A program made the translations under genes and the position numbers. DNA of 64,000 bases from Streptomyces longispororuber (GTDB taxonomy: Bacteria > Actinomycetota > Actinomycetes > Streptomycetales > Streptomycetaceae): NCBI RefSeq assembly GCF_024448165.1, contig NZ_JAMOLN010000006.1, forward strand, positions 1 through 64,000, in the 5' to 3' direction. Shown piece by piece: positions 26,146-34,146 of this stretch. The notes beneath the pieces were generated by a model. The model was not told the origin of the DNA. It saw nothing but the letters and a program-made list of their open reading frames with translations, and made no database searches. Position 1 is the stretch's first letter; every line of letters starts with the position of its first letter.

Positions 26146-27273
26146 TCATTGCGTTGCCGGAGTTGAGGCGGCGGCCGGCGACTGCGTCGAACCGCGCACC
26201 TGCAGCGTCGGCAGCAGCTCCAGACGCCGGGCCGGATCCGCCCCGCCCGCGGGCCCCCGGCCCAGCCGCCGCAGCAGCAGCTCCGCCGCCGCCCGGCCGA
26301 TCTCGGCCTTCGGCGGCGACACCGCGGTCAGCGGCGTGCTGCCGAGCCCCGCCACCACGTCGTCGTAGGCGATCGCCGAACAGTCCTCCGGGACCCGCAC
26401 CCCGGCGTCCCGCAGCGACTGCACCAGCATCAGGGCGTCCACGTCGCCGTGCAGCAGCGCTGCGGTCGCCCCCGACCCGGCCAGGAGCGAGGCGAGTTGG
26501 ATGGGCTGCTCGGCGCTCTCCGCGTCCGGGTCGGGCGCCGCGCCGGGGGCGCTCAGCGCCGTCGCCCAGCCGTCGACGTCCGGGTGCGCCGCCGCGATCT
26601 CGGCGAACGCGGCGCGCACGGCGCGCGCCGTGGGACTGTCGTCGCGCGCGGCGAGCACGATCCGGCGGTGCCCCAGGCCCGTGAGGTGCTCGACCGCGAG
26701 ATGGACGCCGTACCAGTGGTCCGTGCACACCGTGTCCATGGCGTGCAGCGCGCTGCCGCGGCGCGGCCTGCGCTCCATCACCACCGCGGGCACCCCGAGC
26801 CGGGACAGCCACGCGTAGTCGGCCTCCTCCGTGGCGCTGCTGCGCCAGCGCGGCGCGATCAGCAGCCCTCGCGCGCCGTCCGCCAACGCCCGCTCCACGA
26901 TGGGCTGTTCGGTGCCGGGCAGCGGCGGTGCGATGTGCAGCGCGATCCGGATCCCGGCCTCCTCCAGCGCGCTGCGGGCCCCGTGCAGCGCCTCGTAGAG
27001 ATAGGCGTGCCGCTCGGGCACGACGACCGCGACGGGACCGCCGTCGACCGTCGGTTCGGCGGGCGCGGTGGTCAGGGCCGCCGCGGGCAGCACCGGGCGG
27101 GCCACGCCGTGGCCGCGGCGCAGCTTGCCCTCCCTGGCCAGCTCCTCGACGTCACGGCGGAGCGTCACCACCGACACCGCGAGCTCCGCCGCGAGATCGC
27201 TCACCCGGGTCGCGCCGCGCGACTGCACCACGGCGAGGATCCGCTGCCGCCTGAGATCGACCGGTTCGCGCAT
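26146..27273 (-). CDS. Hybrid regulator: DeoR-type HTH with LacI-type sugar-binding domain
   Basis: 375 residues from ATG 27273 (GAGGGG 10 bases upstream). Residues 1-60 are a DeoR/GntR-like winged helix ('RRQRILAVVQSRGATRVSDL', 'LAVSVVTLRRDVEELAREGK'), not the LacI headpiece. From about residue 80 the protein follows the LacI/periplasmic-binding effector fold: 'GARGLLIAPRWRS', 'VPAVVMERRPRRG', 'VCTDHWYGVHLAVEHLTGLGHRRIVL' (shortened), 'VPEDCSAIAYDD', 'PLTAVSPPKAEIGR'. It precedes the binding-protein gene by about 100 bp on the same strand. It should repress the transport operon and its own gene until a sugar binds. Confidence 0.88.
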   Translation of the reverse strand: MREPVDLRRQRILAVVQSRGATRVSDLAAELAVSVVTLRRDVEELAREGKLRRGHGVARPVLPAAALTTAPAEPTVDGGPVAVVVPERHAYLYEALHGARSALEEAGIRIALHIAPPLPGTEQPIVERALADGARGLLIAPRWRSSATEEADYAWLSRLGVPAVVMERRPRRGSALHAMDTVCTDHWYGVHLAVEHLTGLGHRRIVLAARDDSPTARAVRAAFAEIAAAHPDVDGWATALSAPGAAPDPDAESAEQPIQLASLLAGSGATAALLHGDVDALMLVQSLRDAGVRVPEDCSAIAYDDVVAGLGSTPLTAVSPPKAEIGRAAAELLLRRLGRGPAGGADPARRLELLPTLQVRGSTQSPAAASTPATQ

Positions 27274-27300
27274 GCTGAGGCCCCCTCGCAACCCGCTGTT

Positions 27301-27326
27301 CGTTTGAGCGCTTCATTGAACGCTTC
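27301..27326. promoter_or_regulatory. Operator-like direct repeat upstream of the sugar regulator
   Basis: TTGAGCGCTTC (27304-27314) and TTGAACGCTTC (27316-27326) are 11-bp direct repeats with a 12-bp period. The first, extended as CGTTTGAGCGCTTCATT (27301-27317), matches 15/17 bases of the site before the ABC operon. It lies 28 bp upstream of the regulator's ATG, suited to autoregulation. Confidence 0.6.
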
Positions 27327-27359
27327 GGCGGCAGCATAACCAGCGGGTCGCGGGCGGGG

Positions 27360-28148
27360 TCAGTCCTTGGCGGTATTCGGTTCGGGCGGGACGTCGTCGA
27401 GGACGATGCCGAAGTGCTGGTCGTAGGCGTCGAGCACGGCGGCGTCCGTGGGGAGCTCGATGCGCGTGCGGTCCTCGCCCGTCGTCGTGGTGAGCGTATG
27501 ACCGCTGAGGGTGATCCGTCCGTCTGCGGTGAGCAGGGAGCAGACCAGGGACCGGGTGAAGTGCGAGTCCGGCGACGTGCGGTGGTACCAGGCGCCCGCC
27601 TCGAAGTCCCGCAGCTCCCGCGGCCGTTGGTCCAGCAGGTACTGGGGGTCGCCGTCGCGCAGCACCAGGAGGTCGCCGTCGGCGGCCTCCTCGATCCGGA
27701 AGGTGCCGCCGGGGTCGGGCTGGTCACCGCGCTCGTCGAACACCAGCGGGTAGTGGGTGTGCGTGCCGAAGCCGATGTCGGCGAGCAGGTCGGGCCCCTC
27801 GGCCGTGCGCACCCGCAGCGCGAGGTGGTCGTACGGGATGCCGAGCAGGCCGTCCTTGCCCGCCACCCGCGCCTGCATCAGCGTCACCTCGTAACCGAGG
27901 GCGTGGAGGAGCGCGGCGAACGCCCCGTTCAGTTCGTAGCAGAAGCCGCCGCGGTGCCGGTCCACGAGCTTGGCGACGAGCGCGTCCGCGTCGAGCAGCA
28001 CCTCCTCGTGCAGATGCACGGAGAGGTTCTCGAACGGCACGGTCCGCAGGTGCGCGAGGTGCAGGGCGCGCAGCGCGTCGGCGGTCGGCGCCGCGGGGCG
28101 CTGCGCGCCGATGCGGCGCAGATAGGCGTCGGTCCGCAGGGAATCCAT
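27360..28148 (-). CDS. Arylamine N-acetyltransferase (NAT)
   Basis: 262 residues from ATG 28148. The Cys-His-Asp triad stands at the expected places: Cys70 in 'RGGFCYELNG', His108 in 'YDHLAL', Asp124 in 'LLADIGFG'. Catalyses acetyl-CoA-dependent N-acetylation of arylamines or hydrazines; related enzymes also cyclise or amidate polyketide chains (RifF type). The start lies 10 bp after the P450 stop; an in-frame ATG at 28175 inside the P450 end is an alternative. Co-transcription with the P450 suggests joint action on one aromatic compound. Confidence 0.9.
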   Translation of the reverse strand: MDSLRTDAYLRRIGAQRPAAPTADALRALHLAHLRTVPFENLSVHLHEEVLLDADALVAKLVDRHRGGFCYELNGAFAALLHALGYEVTLMQARVAGKDGLLGIPYDHLALRVRTAEGPDLLADIGFGTHTHYPLVFDERGDQPDPGGTFRIEEAADGDLLVLRDGDPQYLLDQRPRELRDFEAGAWYHRTSPDSHFTRSLVCSLLTADGRITLSGHTLTTTTGEDRTRIELPTDAAVLDAYDQHFGIVLDDVPPEPNTAKD

Positions 28149-28158
28149 GGGGTAATTG

Positions 28159-29424
28159 TCACTGATGCCCGACATCGTGCCCCGGTCTGACCGGAAGCTC
28201 CCGCACGCTGTTGCCCACGAAACCGGTGTGGGCCGGCAGCTCCTCGTCCGGCACCGCCAGATCCAGGTCGGGGAACCGGGTGAACAGCCGCTCCAGCGCG
28301 GTCGTCGCCTCCAGCCGGGCGAGCGGGGCGCCCAGGCAGTAGTGCGCCCCGTGACCCAGCGACAGATGGCGGCCCCGGGCGGGCCGGGTGAGGTCGAAGC
28401 GGCCGGCGTCCGGGCCGTGGGCCGCCGGGTCGCGGCCCGCGCCCGAGTAGCCGGCGAGCACGGGGGTGCCGCGCGGGATCACCGCGCCACCGACCGTCAG
28501 GTCCCGGGTCGGGTACCGGAACGGGAAGTAGCTCACCGGGCTGTCCCAGCGCAGCGTCTCCTCCACGACGTCCGACCAGGTCGCCCTGCCCGCCGTGACC
28601 AGGGCGAGCTGGTCGCGGTGCGTGCACAGGGCGCGCACCGCGTTCGTGATCAGGTTCAGCGTCGTCTCGTGACCGGCTATCACGAACAGGATGAGCGTGC
28701 CGATCAGCTCCTCCTGGCCGAGCCGGTCGCCGTCCGCCTCGCGGGCCGCGATCAGGGCGCTGGTCAGATCGTCGCCGGGCGACGCGGCGCGGGCCGCCGC
28801 CACCTGGGCGAGCAGCGTCACCATCTCCTTGTTCGCGGCGAGCGCGTCCTCGGGGCTGGTCCGGGTGGACACGACCTGGCTCGACAGGTGGTGCAGCCTG
28901 CCTCTGAACTCCTCGTCCACCCCGAACAGTTCGCAGATCACCCGCATCGGCAGCGGCAGTGCGAAGTGCTTGCGCAGCTCTACCACGCCGTCGCCTCCGG
29001 CAGCGTGCCGGGCGACGCCGTCCAGCAGCTCGTCGGTGAGCTCCTCGACCCGCGGGCGCAGCTCCTCCACCCGGCGCGCCGTGAACGCCCGGCTCACCAG
29101 CGACCGCAGCCGCCGGTGGTCGTCCCCGTCGGCCGTCGTCATCCCGCGCACCGTCGCGAACGTGCGCAGCGGCCACCCCGCCGGTATCCGGTCCTCGGCC
29201 AGGGCCGCGAAGTGCCGGGCGTCCTTGGCGACATCGGGATGCCCGAGGAACTCCTTGAGCGCCTCGTGGCCGAGGACGACCATGCCCGGCACCTCACCGG
29301 GCAGCACCACGGGCGCCACCGCGCCGCCCGCCAGCAACCGGGCGTTCAGCGCGTGCGGGCAGCCGCCCGCCGGGTCGATGCGGTGCGGCGGACGTGCGGA
29401 CGGCGCGGGGGAGGGCGTGGTCAA
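28159..29424 (-). CDS. Cytochrome P450 (class I bacterial type)
   Basis: 421 residues from a TTG start chosen because AGGAG lies 6 bases upstream and no suitable ATG exists before residue 50. Key motifs: I-helix 'AGHETT' with the acid-alcohol pair region, 'EETLRW' for E-x-x-R, and heme loop 'LSLGHGAHYCLGAPLARLE' with the thiolate Cys (Phe of the usual FGxG is Leu). Needs a ferredoxin and reductase, neither of which is adjacent. Placed between a small unknown gene and the NAT gene in one apparent operon. Confidence 0.9.
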   Translation of the reverse strand: MTTPSPAPSARPPHRIDPAGGCPHALNARLLAGGAVAPVVLPGEVPGMVVLGHEALKEFLGHPDVAKDARHFAALAEDRIPAGWPLRTFATVRGMTTADGDDHRRLRSLVSRAFTARRVEELRPRVEELTDELLDGVARHAAGGDGVVELRKHFALPLPMRVICELFGVDEEFRGRLHHLSSQVVSTRTSPEDALAANKEMVTLLAQVAAARAASPGDDLTSALIAAREADGDRLGQEELIGTLILFVIAGHETTLNLITNAVRALCTHRDQLALVTAGRATWSDVVEETLRWDSPVSYFPFRYPTRDLTVGGAVIPRGTPVLAGYSGAGRDPAAHGPDAGRFDLTRPARGRHLSLGHGAHYCLGAPLARLEATTALERLFTRFPDLDLAVPDEELPAHTGFVGNSVRELPVRPGHDVGHQ

Positions 29425-29486
29425 CTCGGGCTCCTGGCAGGTCGGTCGGGCGCGGCGGGCACAGGGCGCGGCGAACCGCGGGGCCC

Positions 29487-29744
29487 CTACGGCGTATCGG
29501 GGTCCAGTCCGAGATCGTAGATCCGGTCGAGCAACCACGCCTCGTTCCCCGCGAGACCCGCTTTGAGCAGTGCCTCGTCCGCCTCCGCGATCGGCACGGC
29601 GAGGACGGACGCCGTCGCGGGTGGCTCGGTGCCGGAGAGCGCGGCGCGTGCCGTGTGCAGCAGCCGCAGGCAGGCCTGCGCCGCCGCGACCTCGTGATGC
29701 TTCGTCTGCTGTCCGTGCCTGTTGGAGTTCCTGGTCCCGTTCAT
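29487..29744 (-). CDS. Small protein of unknown function upstream of the P450
   Basis: 85 residues: a polar N-terminal 15, then 'HHEVAAAQACLRLLHTARAAL' and an acidic C-terminal helix region 'AEADEALLKAGLAGNEAWLL'. No family recognised. GGAGG lies only one base before the ATG, so the start could be slightly different. It is 62 bp upstream of the P450 in the same direction and faces the MgtC-like gene across 87 bp. Confidence 0.5.
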   Translation of the reverse strand: MNGTRNSNRHGQQTKHHEVAAAQACLRLLHTARAALSGTEPPATASVLAVPIAEADEALLKAGLAGNEAWLLDRIYDLGLDPDTP

Positions 29745-29831
29745 GCCTCCACTCTTGCGCACGGGTCTGACAATCCCTCGCCAATGGGGCGGGACTACGC
29801 TGCGCAGGAGCGAGTGGAAGGAGGGATCGAC

Positions 29832-30575
29832 TTGTCGTCGCTCGCACTGCCGCTGTTCGATCCGGCGGCGGGGCAAGGCGTCCGTCAGCTCGCCGAGTTG
29901 GGCCTCGCGCTGGTGCTGTCCACGCTGATCGGCGCGGAGCGCGCCGTGCAGCAGAAGAGCGCGGGCCTGCGCACGCACACCCTGGTCGGCGTGGGCAGCG
30001 CCCTGTTCATGGAGGTGTCGCAGCACGGCTTCAACTCCGTGCTCGGCATGGACGGCGTCGCCTTCGACCCGTCGCGGGTCGCCGCCCAGATCGTCTCCGG
30101 GATCGGCTTCATCGGCGGCGGCCTCATCTTCGTCCGCAGGGACGCCGTACGCGGCCTCACCACCGCCGCGACCGTCTGGCTGACCTGCGCCATCGGCATG
30201 GCCTGCGGAGGCGGGCTCCCCCTGCTCGCGATGGCCGCGACCGCCTGCCACTTCCTGGTCGTCCGCGGCTACCCGTGGGTGACGCGCCGCGTCCCGGCAC
30301 TGACCGCCGAACGCCGCTCGGGCCTGCACCTCGCCTACCAGGTGGGCAACAGCGTGCTGACCCGCGTCCTGGAGGAGTGCACCAGCCGCGGCTTCCGGGT
30401 CGTCGAGGTGCGCACCGACCGGACCGAGTGGGAACCCGGTCCCGGCCGGCGCGGCACCCTGGCCGTGCGGATGGAGATCGAGGGCGCGGCCGGCGTCCCC
30501 GAACTGGTCGCGGTGCTGGCCGAGGTGGACGGGGTGCTGGACGTGGCGGCCCTGGCGTCGGCCGCCGACGACTGA
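29832..30575 (+). CDS. MgtC/SapB-family membrane protein
   Basis: 247 residues from TTG 29832, preceded by GGAGG with 6-7 bases spacing. Typical features: 'ALVLSTLIGAERAVQQKSAGLRTHTLVGVGSALF' (shortened) with the conserved 'GxERxxxxKxxGLRT' motif, 'FIGGGLIF' and 'VRGLTTAATVWLTCAIGMACG' (shortened), then a C-terminal ACT-like soluble domain. MgtC proteins affect magnesium homeostasis and F-type ATPase in pathogens; in Streptomyces the role is not defined. Stands alone, divergent from the small gene upstream of the P450. Confidence 0.9.
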   Translation: MSSLALPLFDPAAGQGVRQLAELGLALVLSTLIGAERAVQQKSAGLRTHTLVGVGSALFMEVSQHGFNSVLGMDGVAFDPSRVAAQIVSGIGFIGGGLIFVRRDAVRGLTTAATVWLTCAIGMACGGGLPLLAMAATACHFLVVRGYPWVTRRVPALTAERRSGLHLAYQVGNSVLTRVLEECTSRGFRVVEVRTDRTEWEPGPGRRGTLAVRMEIEGAAGVPELVAVLAEVDGVLDVAALASAADD

Positions 30576-30590
30576 ACCACGCACCCCTGG

Positions 30591-32345
30591 TCAGTCGGTC
30601 CCGCTGTCCCCGTGCCAGGACCGCCACAGCGCCGCGTACGTGCCGTCCGCCGCCACCAGGTCCGCGTGCGGCCCGAGTTCGGTGAGGCGGCCGGACTCCA
30701 TCACCGCGACCCGGTCGGCGTCGTGGGCGGTGTGCAGCCGGTGGGCGACCGCGACGACGGTCCGGCCGCGCAGCACGGCGGCGAGGGCCCGCTCGGTGTG
30801 CCGGGCGGTGGCCGGGTCGAGCAGGGCCGTAGCCTCGTCGAGGATCACCGTGTGCGGGTCGGCCAGGACGACGCGGGCGAGCGCGAGTTGCTGGGACTGC
30901 GGCCCGTCCGGGCGGACGCCGCCCGCGCCGAGCTCGGTGTCGAGGCCGTCCGCCAGGTCGGCCACCCATTCCGCGCCGACGGCGGCCAGCGCCGCGGTCA
31001 GCCGGGAGTCGTCGGCGTCCGGCGCCGCGATCCGCAGGTTGTCGCGGACCGAGCCGAGGAAGACGTGGTGCTCCTGTGTGACGAGCACGACGTGCCGGCG
31101 CAGCCGCTCGGGCGGCAGCGCGGTGACCGGGACGCCACCCACCCGCACCGTCCCGCTGCGGGGCGCGTCGACACCGGCGAGCAGCTTGCCCAGCGTCGTC
31201 TTGCCCGCGCCGGACGGTCCCACCACGGCGAGCCGTTCCCCCGGCCGCACGGTGAGGTCGACGCCGTGCACGACGTCACCGCCGCCCTCGTACGCGTAGT
31301 GCACGTCCCGCAGTTCCAGGACGTCGCCGACCGGGGAGCGGTCCTCGGCCGGCGTCGTGCGCGGCACCATGCCGATGCCCTCCACCCGGGCGAACGAGGC
31401 GCCGCTGCTCTGGAGTTGCTCCACCCAGAACAGGATCGTGTCCAGCGGGCCCGACAGTTGGCGCAGGTACAGGGCGCAGGTCACGAGCGCGCCCAGGCCG
31501 AGCGCTCCCTTGGCGTGCAGGGTGCCGCCCACGACGAGCACCGCGACGACCGGCAGGACGTACGAGACGTCCACCGAGGGGAAGAGGACGGTCCGCAGGA
31601 ACAGCGTCCGCATCCGCGTGGCACGGCTGTGCCCGATCGCCCGCTCGCACGCCTCGATCCGCTGCCGCTGAAGACCGAACGCCTCGACGGTCCGCGCCCC
31701 CGAGGCCGTCGCCGCGAGCTGCTCCGCGAGCCGCGAGTCGGCCTCGCCCTGGGCGAGGTACGCGGCTCTCGCCCGGCGCAGATACCAGCGGACCGCCACC
31801 GGGAGCCCGGCGAGACAGACCAGTGCGGCCGCGCCGAGCAGTGGTTCGACGACGCACACGGCGGCGGTCAGGAACACCGCCTGGGCGAGGGAGACGAGGA
31901 CGTCGGGCGCCGCGTCGCGCAGCGTCGTCGCGACGGACGCCACGTCGTTCGTGCCCCGGTTGGTGAGATCGCCGGGACCCACCCGGTCCACCACCGACGC
32001 GGGCAGGGCCAGGGCCCGGTCCACGAACCGGTCGCGCACCCGGGCCGCGGTGCGCTCGCCGAAGCGGTGGGCGACCAGCCGGGCCCAGCGCGTGCACAGC
32101 AGTTGGGCGACGGCGCAGCACAGGATCGCCAGGGCCGCCCGGTCCACGTGCCCGACGGAGGTGCCGTCGCGCACGTCGTCGATGATCCGGCCGAGCAGCC
32201 ACGGACCCGCGATCGCGGCGCCCGCCGCGAGGCAGTTGAGCAGCAGCAGACCGGTGAAGGCGCGCCGGTCGCGCCGGACGAGGTCCACCGCGGCGCGCCG
32301 GACAGCGGCCCGGTCGGCGACGGGGAGCGAGACGGGCGCGCTCAT
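30591..32345 (-). CDS. Half-ABC exporter with intact Walker motifs but degenerate signature
   Basis: 584 residues: six transmembrane helices (about 25-310), then the nucleotide-binding domain. Walker A 'GPSGAGKTT' 376-384, Q-loop Gln424, Walker B 'VILDEAT' 500-506 with Glu504, switch His535. The signature LSGGQ is replaced by 'PDGPQ' at 479-483. It overlaps the upstream half-transporter by 4 bp (ATGA), as expected for obligate heterodimer partners. In the dimer its good Walker site pairs with the partner's intact LSGGQ, giving one working ATPase site. Export substrate unknown. Confidence 0.92.
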   Translation of the reverse strand: MSAPVSLPVADRAAVRRAAVDLVRRDRRAFTGLLLLNCLAAGAAIAGPWLLGRIIDDVRDGTSVGHVDRAALAILCCAVAQLLCTRWARLVAHRFGERTAARVRDRFVDRALALPASVVDRVGPGDLTNRGTNDVASVATTLRDAAPDVLVSLAQAVFLTAAVCVVEPLLGAAALVCLAGLPVAVRWYLRRARAAYLAQGEADSRLAEQLAATASGARTVEAFGLQRQRIEACERAIGHSRATRMRTLFLRTVLFPSVDVSYVLPVVAVLVVGGTLHAKGALGLGALVTCALYLRQLSGPLDTILFWVEQLQSSGASFARVEGIGMVPRTTPAEDRSPVGDVLELRDVHYAYEGGGDVVHGVDLTVRPGERLAVVGPSGAGKTTLGKLLAGVDAPRSGTVRVGGVPVTALPPERLRRHVVLVTQEHHVFLGSVRDNLRIAAPDADDSRLTAALAAVGAEWVADLADGLDTELGAGGVRPDGPQSQQLALARVVLADPHTVILDEATALLDPATARHTERALAAVLRGRTVVAVAHRLHTAHDADRVAVMESGRLTELGPHADLVAADGTYAALWRSWHGDSGTD

Positions 32346-34105
32346 GCGTGGCCTCCCGGCGCCGGTGTCCCGGGGGCGGCGTCGTCGAGCCCGCGGGCGA
32401 CCAGGGCGCGGTACTCCCGCTCCCGCGCGAGGAGTTCGCGATGGCTGCCGGTGGCCCTGACCCGCCCGTCCACCAGGAAGCACACCGTGTCGGCCCGGTC
32501 CAGCAGCAGCGGCGACGTCCCGGTGACGAGGGTCGTGCGGGTGCGGCGGGCGGCGCGGAGCCGGTCGGCGGCGCTCGCCTCGGTGTGCGCGTCGAGGGCC
32601 GAGGTGGGTTCCACGGCGAGGAGGACCTCCGGTTCGGCGTGCAACGCCCGGGCCAGGCGGACGCGTTGGCGCTGGCCGCCGGAGAGGTTGCGGCCGTGCG
32701 CGAGGAGGTGGGCGTCGACTCCGTCCGGCAGGCCCGCGACCACGTCGTCGGCCGCCGCCGCGTGCAGCGCTTCCGGCACCGCCGTCCCGGCCGCGGCCCG
32801 GCGCCCGGCGACGGTCTCCCGGACCGTGCCCGCGAACAGGGCCGCCTCGGGGTCGGCGACCAGGACCCGGCGCCGCACCTCCTCGATCCGCACGGCGTCC
32901 AGCGGCACGTCGCCCCACGTCACGGCCGACGGCGCGAACCGGCCGAGCCGGTCCACGATCTCGGCCGCGTCGCCGGGCCGCGCCGACACCAGCGCCGTGA
33001 GCAGCCCCGGCGCCACCGTCACCCCGGACACCGGGTCGTGCAGGGCCGCGCCCGCGGCCGGTCCTGGCACGGGGGAGCGGTGGCCGCCGGTCTCCGGCGC
33101 GAGCGACAGGAACCGCAGCACCCGGCGCGCCGCGACCAGGCCGCGGCCCAGGTCGTAGCCGCCCTCGATGAAGAACTGCACGGGGAGCACCAGCATCGCC
33201 ACGTACCCGTAGACCGCGACCAGTTCGCCCACGGACAGCTCGCCACGGGCGGCCATCCGGGCCGCGAGCCAGGTCACGCAGGCGAGGAACAGGGCGGGCA
33301 GACCGACCGCGAGGGCCTGCACCCAGCTGACCACGCGCGCCACCCGGTAGCCCTCGTCCCGCAACCGTCCGGTGTCCGCGCGCAGTCGCCGCGCGCAGAG
33401 GTCCTTGCCGCCGAGCCCGGCCAGCACCCCGAGCCCGCCCGCGAGGTCCGCGAGCCGCGCCGCGAGCACGCCCTGCTGCTGCCGGTAGCCCGTCTCGGCG
33501 CCCTGCAGCCGCGTGAGGAGCGGACCCAGCACGCCCGCCATGAGCGGCACGCCCAGCAGGATCACCGCGGCCAGCAGCCCGGAGATGGACAGCAGCAGCC
33601 CGGCGACCACCGCGTACGCCACCAGTGCGCCGACGCCGGGGCCGGCGATCGTCAGGGCCTGGCTGATGCGCTGGACGTCGCCGATCCCGATGGTGAGCAC
33701 CTCACCGGCCGCCACCCGGCGGGGCAGCACCGCCCCGAGCCGGGTCGCGTGCCGGGTGACGAGCCGGTTCGTGCGGAACGTGGCGTCGAGCCGCACCAGG
33801 GTCATCGTCCGGTGCCGCATGATGGCCAGCCACGCGTTGACCGCGCCGACGGCGAGCAGCACACCGCACCACCCGTAGAGGGCGGAGGAGTCGCCGGCCG
33901 TCAGCCCGTCGTCGATCGCGCGCGACAGGACGTACGAGGGCAGGGTGAGTCCCACCATCCACGCGGTGCCGAACAGTGATCCGCGCGCCACCCGCGCCTT
34001 CTGCCGGCCGACCAGCCACCAGAGGTAGCGCAGCGGGCCGCGCAGTTCGGGCCTGCCCGGGTCGGGGCCGCCCGCCCCGCCGATGTCCTTGCATCCCTCA
34101 CTCAT
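32342..34105 (-). CDS. Half-ABC exporter with intact signature but lost Walker A, Walker B Asp and switch His
   Basis: 587 residues: exporter-type transmembrane domain (about 40-320), then a degenerate nucleotide-binding domain. The Walker A position reads 'VSARPGDAAE' (373-382) with no Gly-rich loop or Lys; Walker B is 'VLLAVEP' (494-500) with Val498 for Asp but Glu499 kept; the switch His is missing near 'VTGTSP'. The signature 'LSGGQ' (474-478) and D-loop 'SALD' are intact. It can thus complement its partner but not hydrolyse ATP alone. It begins 41 bp after the CYP102-like P450 stop, suggesting a P450-exporter operon. Confidence 0.9.
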   Translation of the reverse strand: MSEGCKDIGGAGGPDPGRPELRGPLRYLWWLVGRQKARVARGSLFGTAWMVGLTLPSYVLSRAIDDGLTAGDSSALYGWCGVLLAVGAVNAWLAIMRHRTMTLVRLDATFRTNRLVTRHATRLGAVLPRRVAAGEVLTIGIGDVQRISQALTIAGPGVGALVAYAVVAGLLLSISGLLAAVILLGVPLMAGVLGPLLTRLQGAETGYRQQQGVLAARLADLAGGLGVLAGLGGKDLCARRLRADTGRLRDEGYRVARVVSWVQALAVGLPALFLACVTWLAARMAARGELSVGELVAVYGYVAMLVLPVQFFIEGGYDLGRGLVAARRVLRFLSLAPETGGHRSPVPGPAAGAALHDPVSGVTVAPGLLTALVSARPGDAAEIVDRLGRFAPSAVTWGDVPLDAVRIEEVRRRVLVADPEAALFAGTVRETVAGRRAAAGTAVPEALHAAAADDVVAGLPDGVDAHLLAHGRNLSGGQRQRVRLARALHAEPEVLLAVEPTSALDAHTEASAADRLRAARRTRTTLVTGTSPLLLDRADTVCFLVDGRVRATGSHRELLAREREYRALVARGLDDAAPGTPAPGGHA

Positions 34106-34146
34106 TGACGCACCCTACGAGGTGCGCCCCGGCCGTCGGCCGTGGT

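Noticed and set aside
34106..34146. Terminator between the CYP102-like P450 and the ABC genes
   Set aside because: A short GCACC/GGTGC stem and a GGCCG dyad exist, but without a U-tract and with weak stability; not enough to split the operon.
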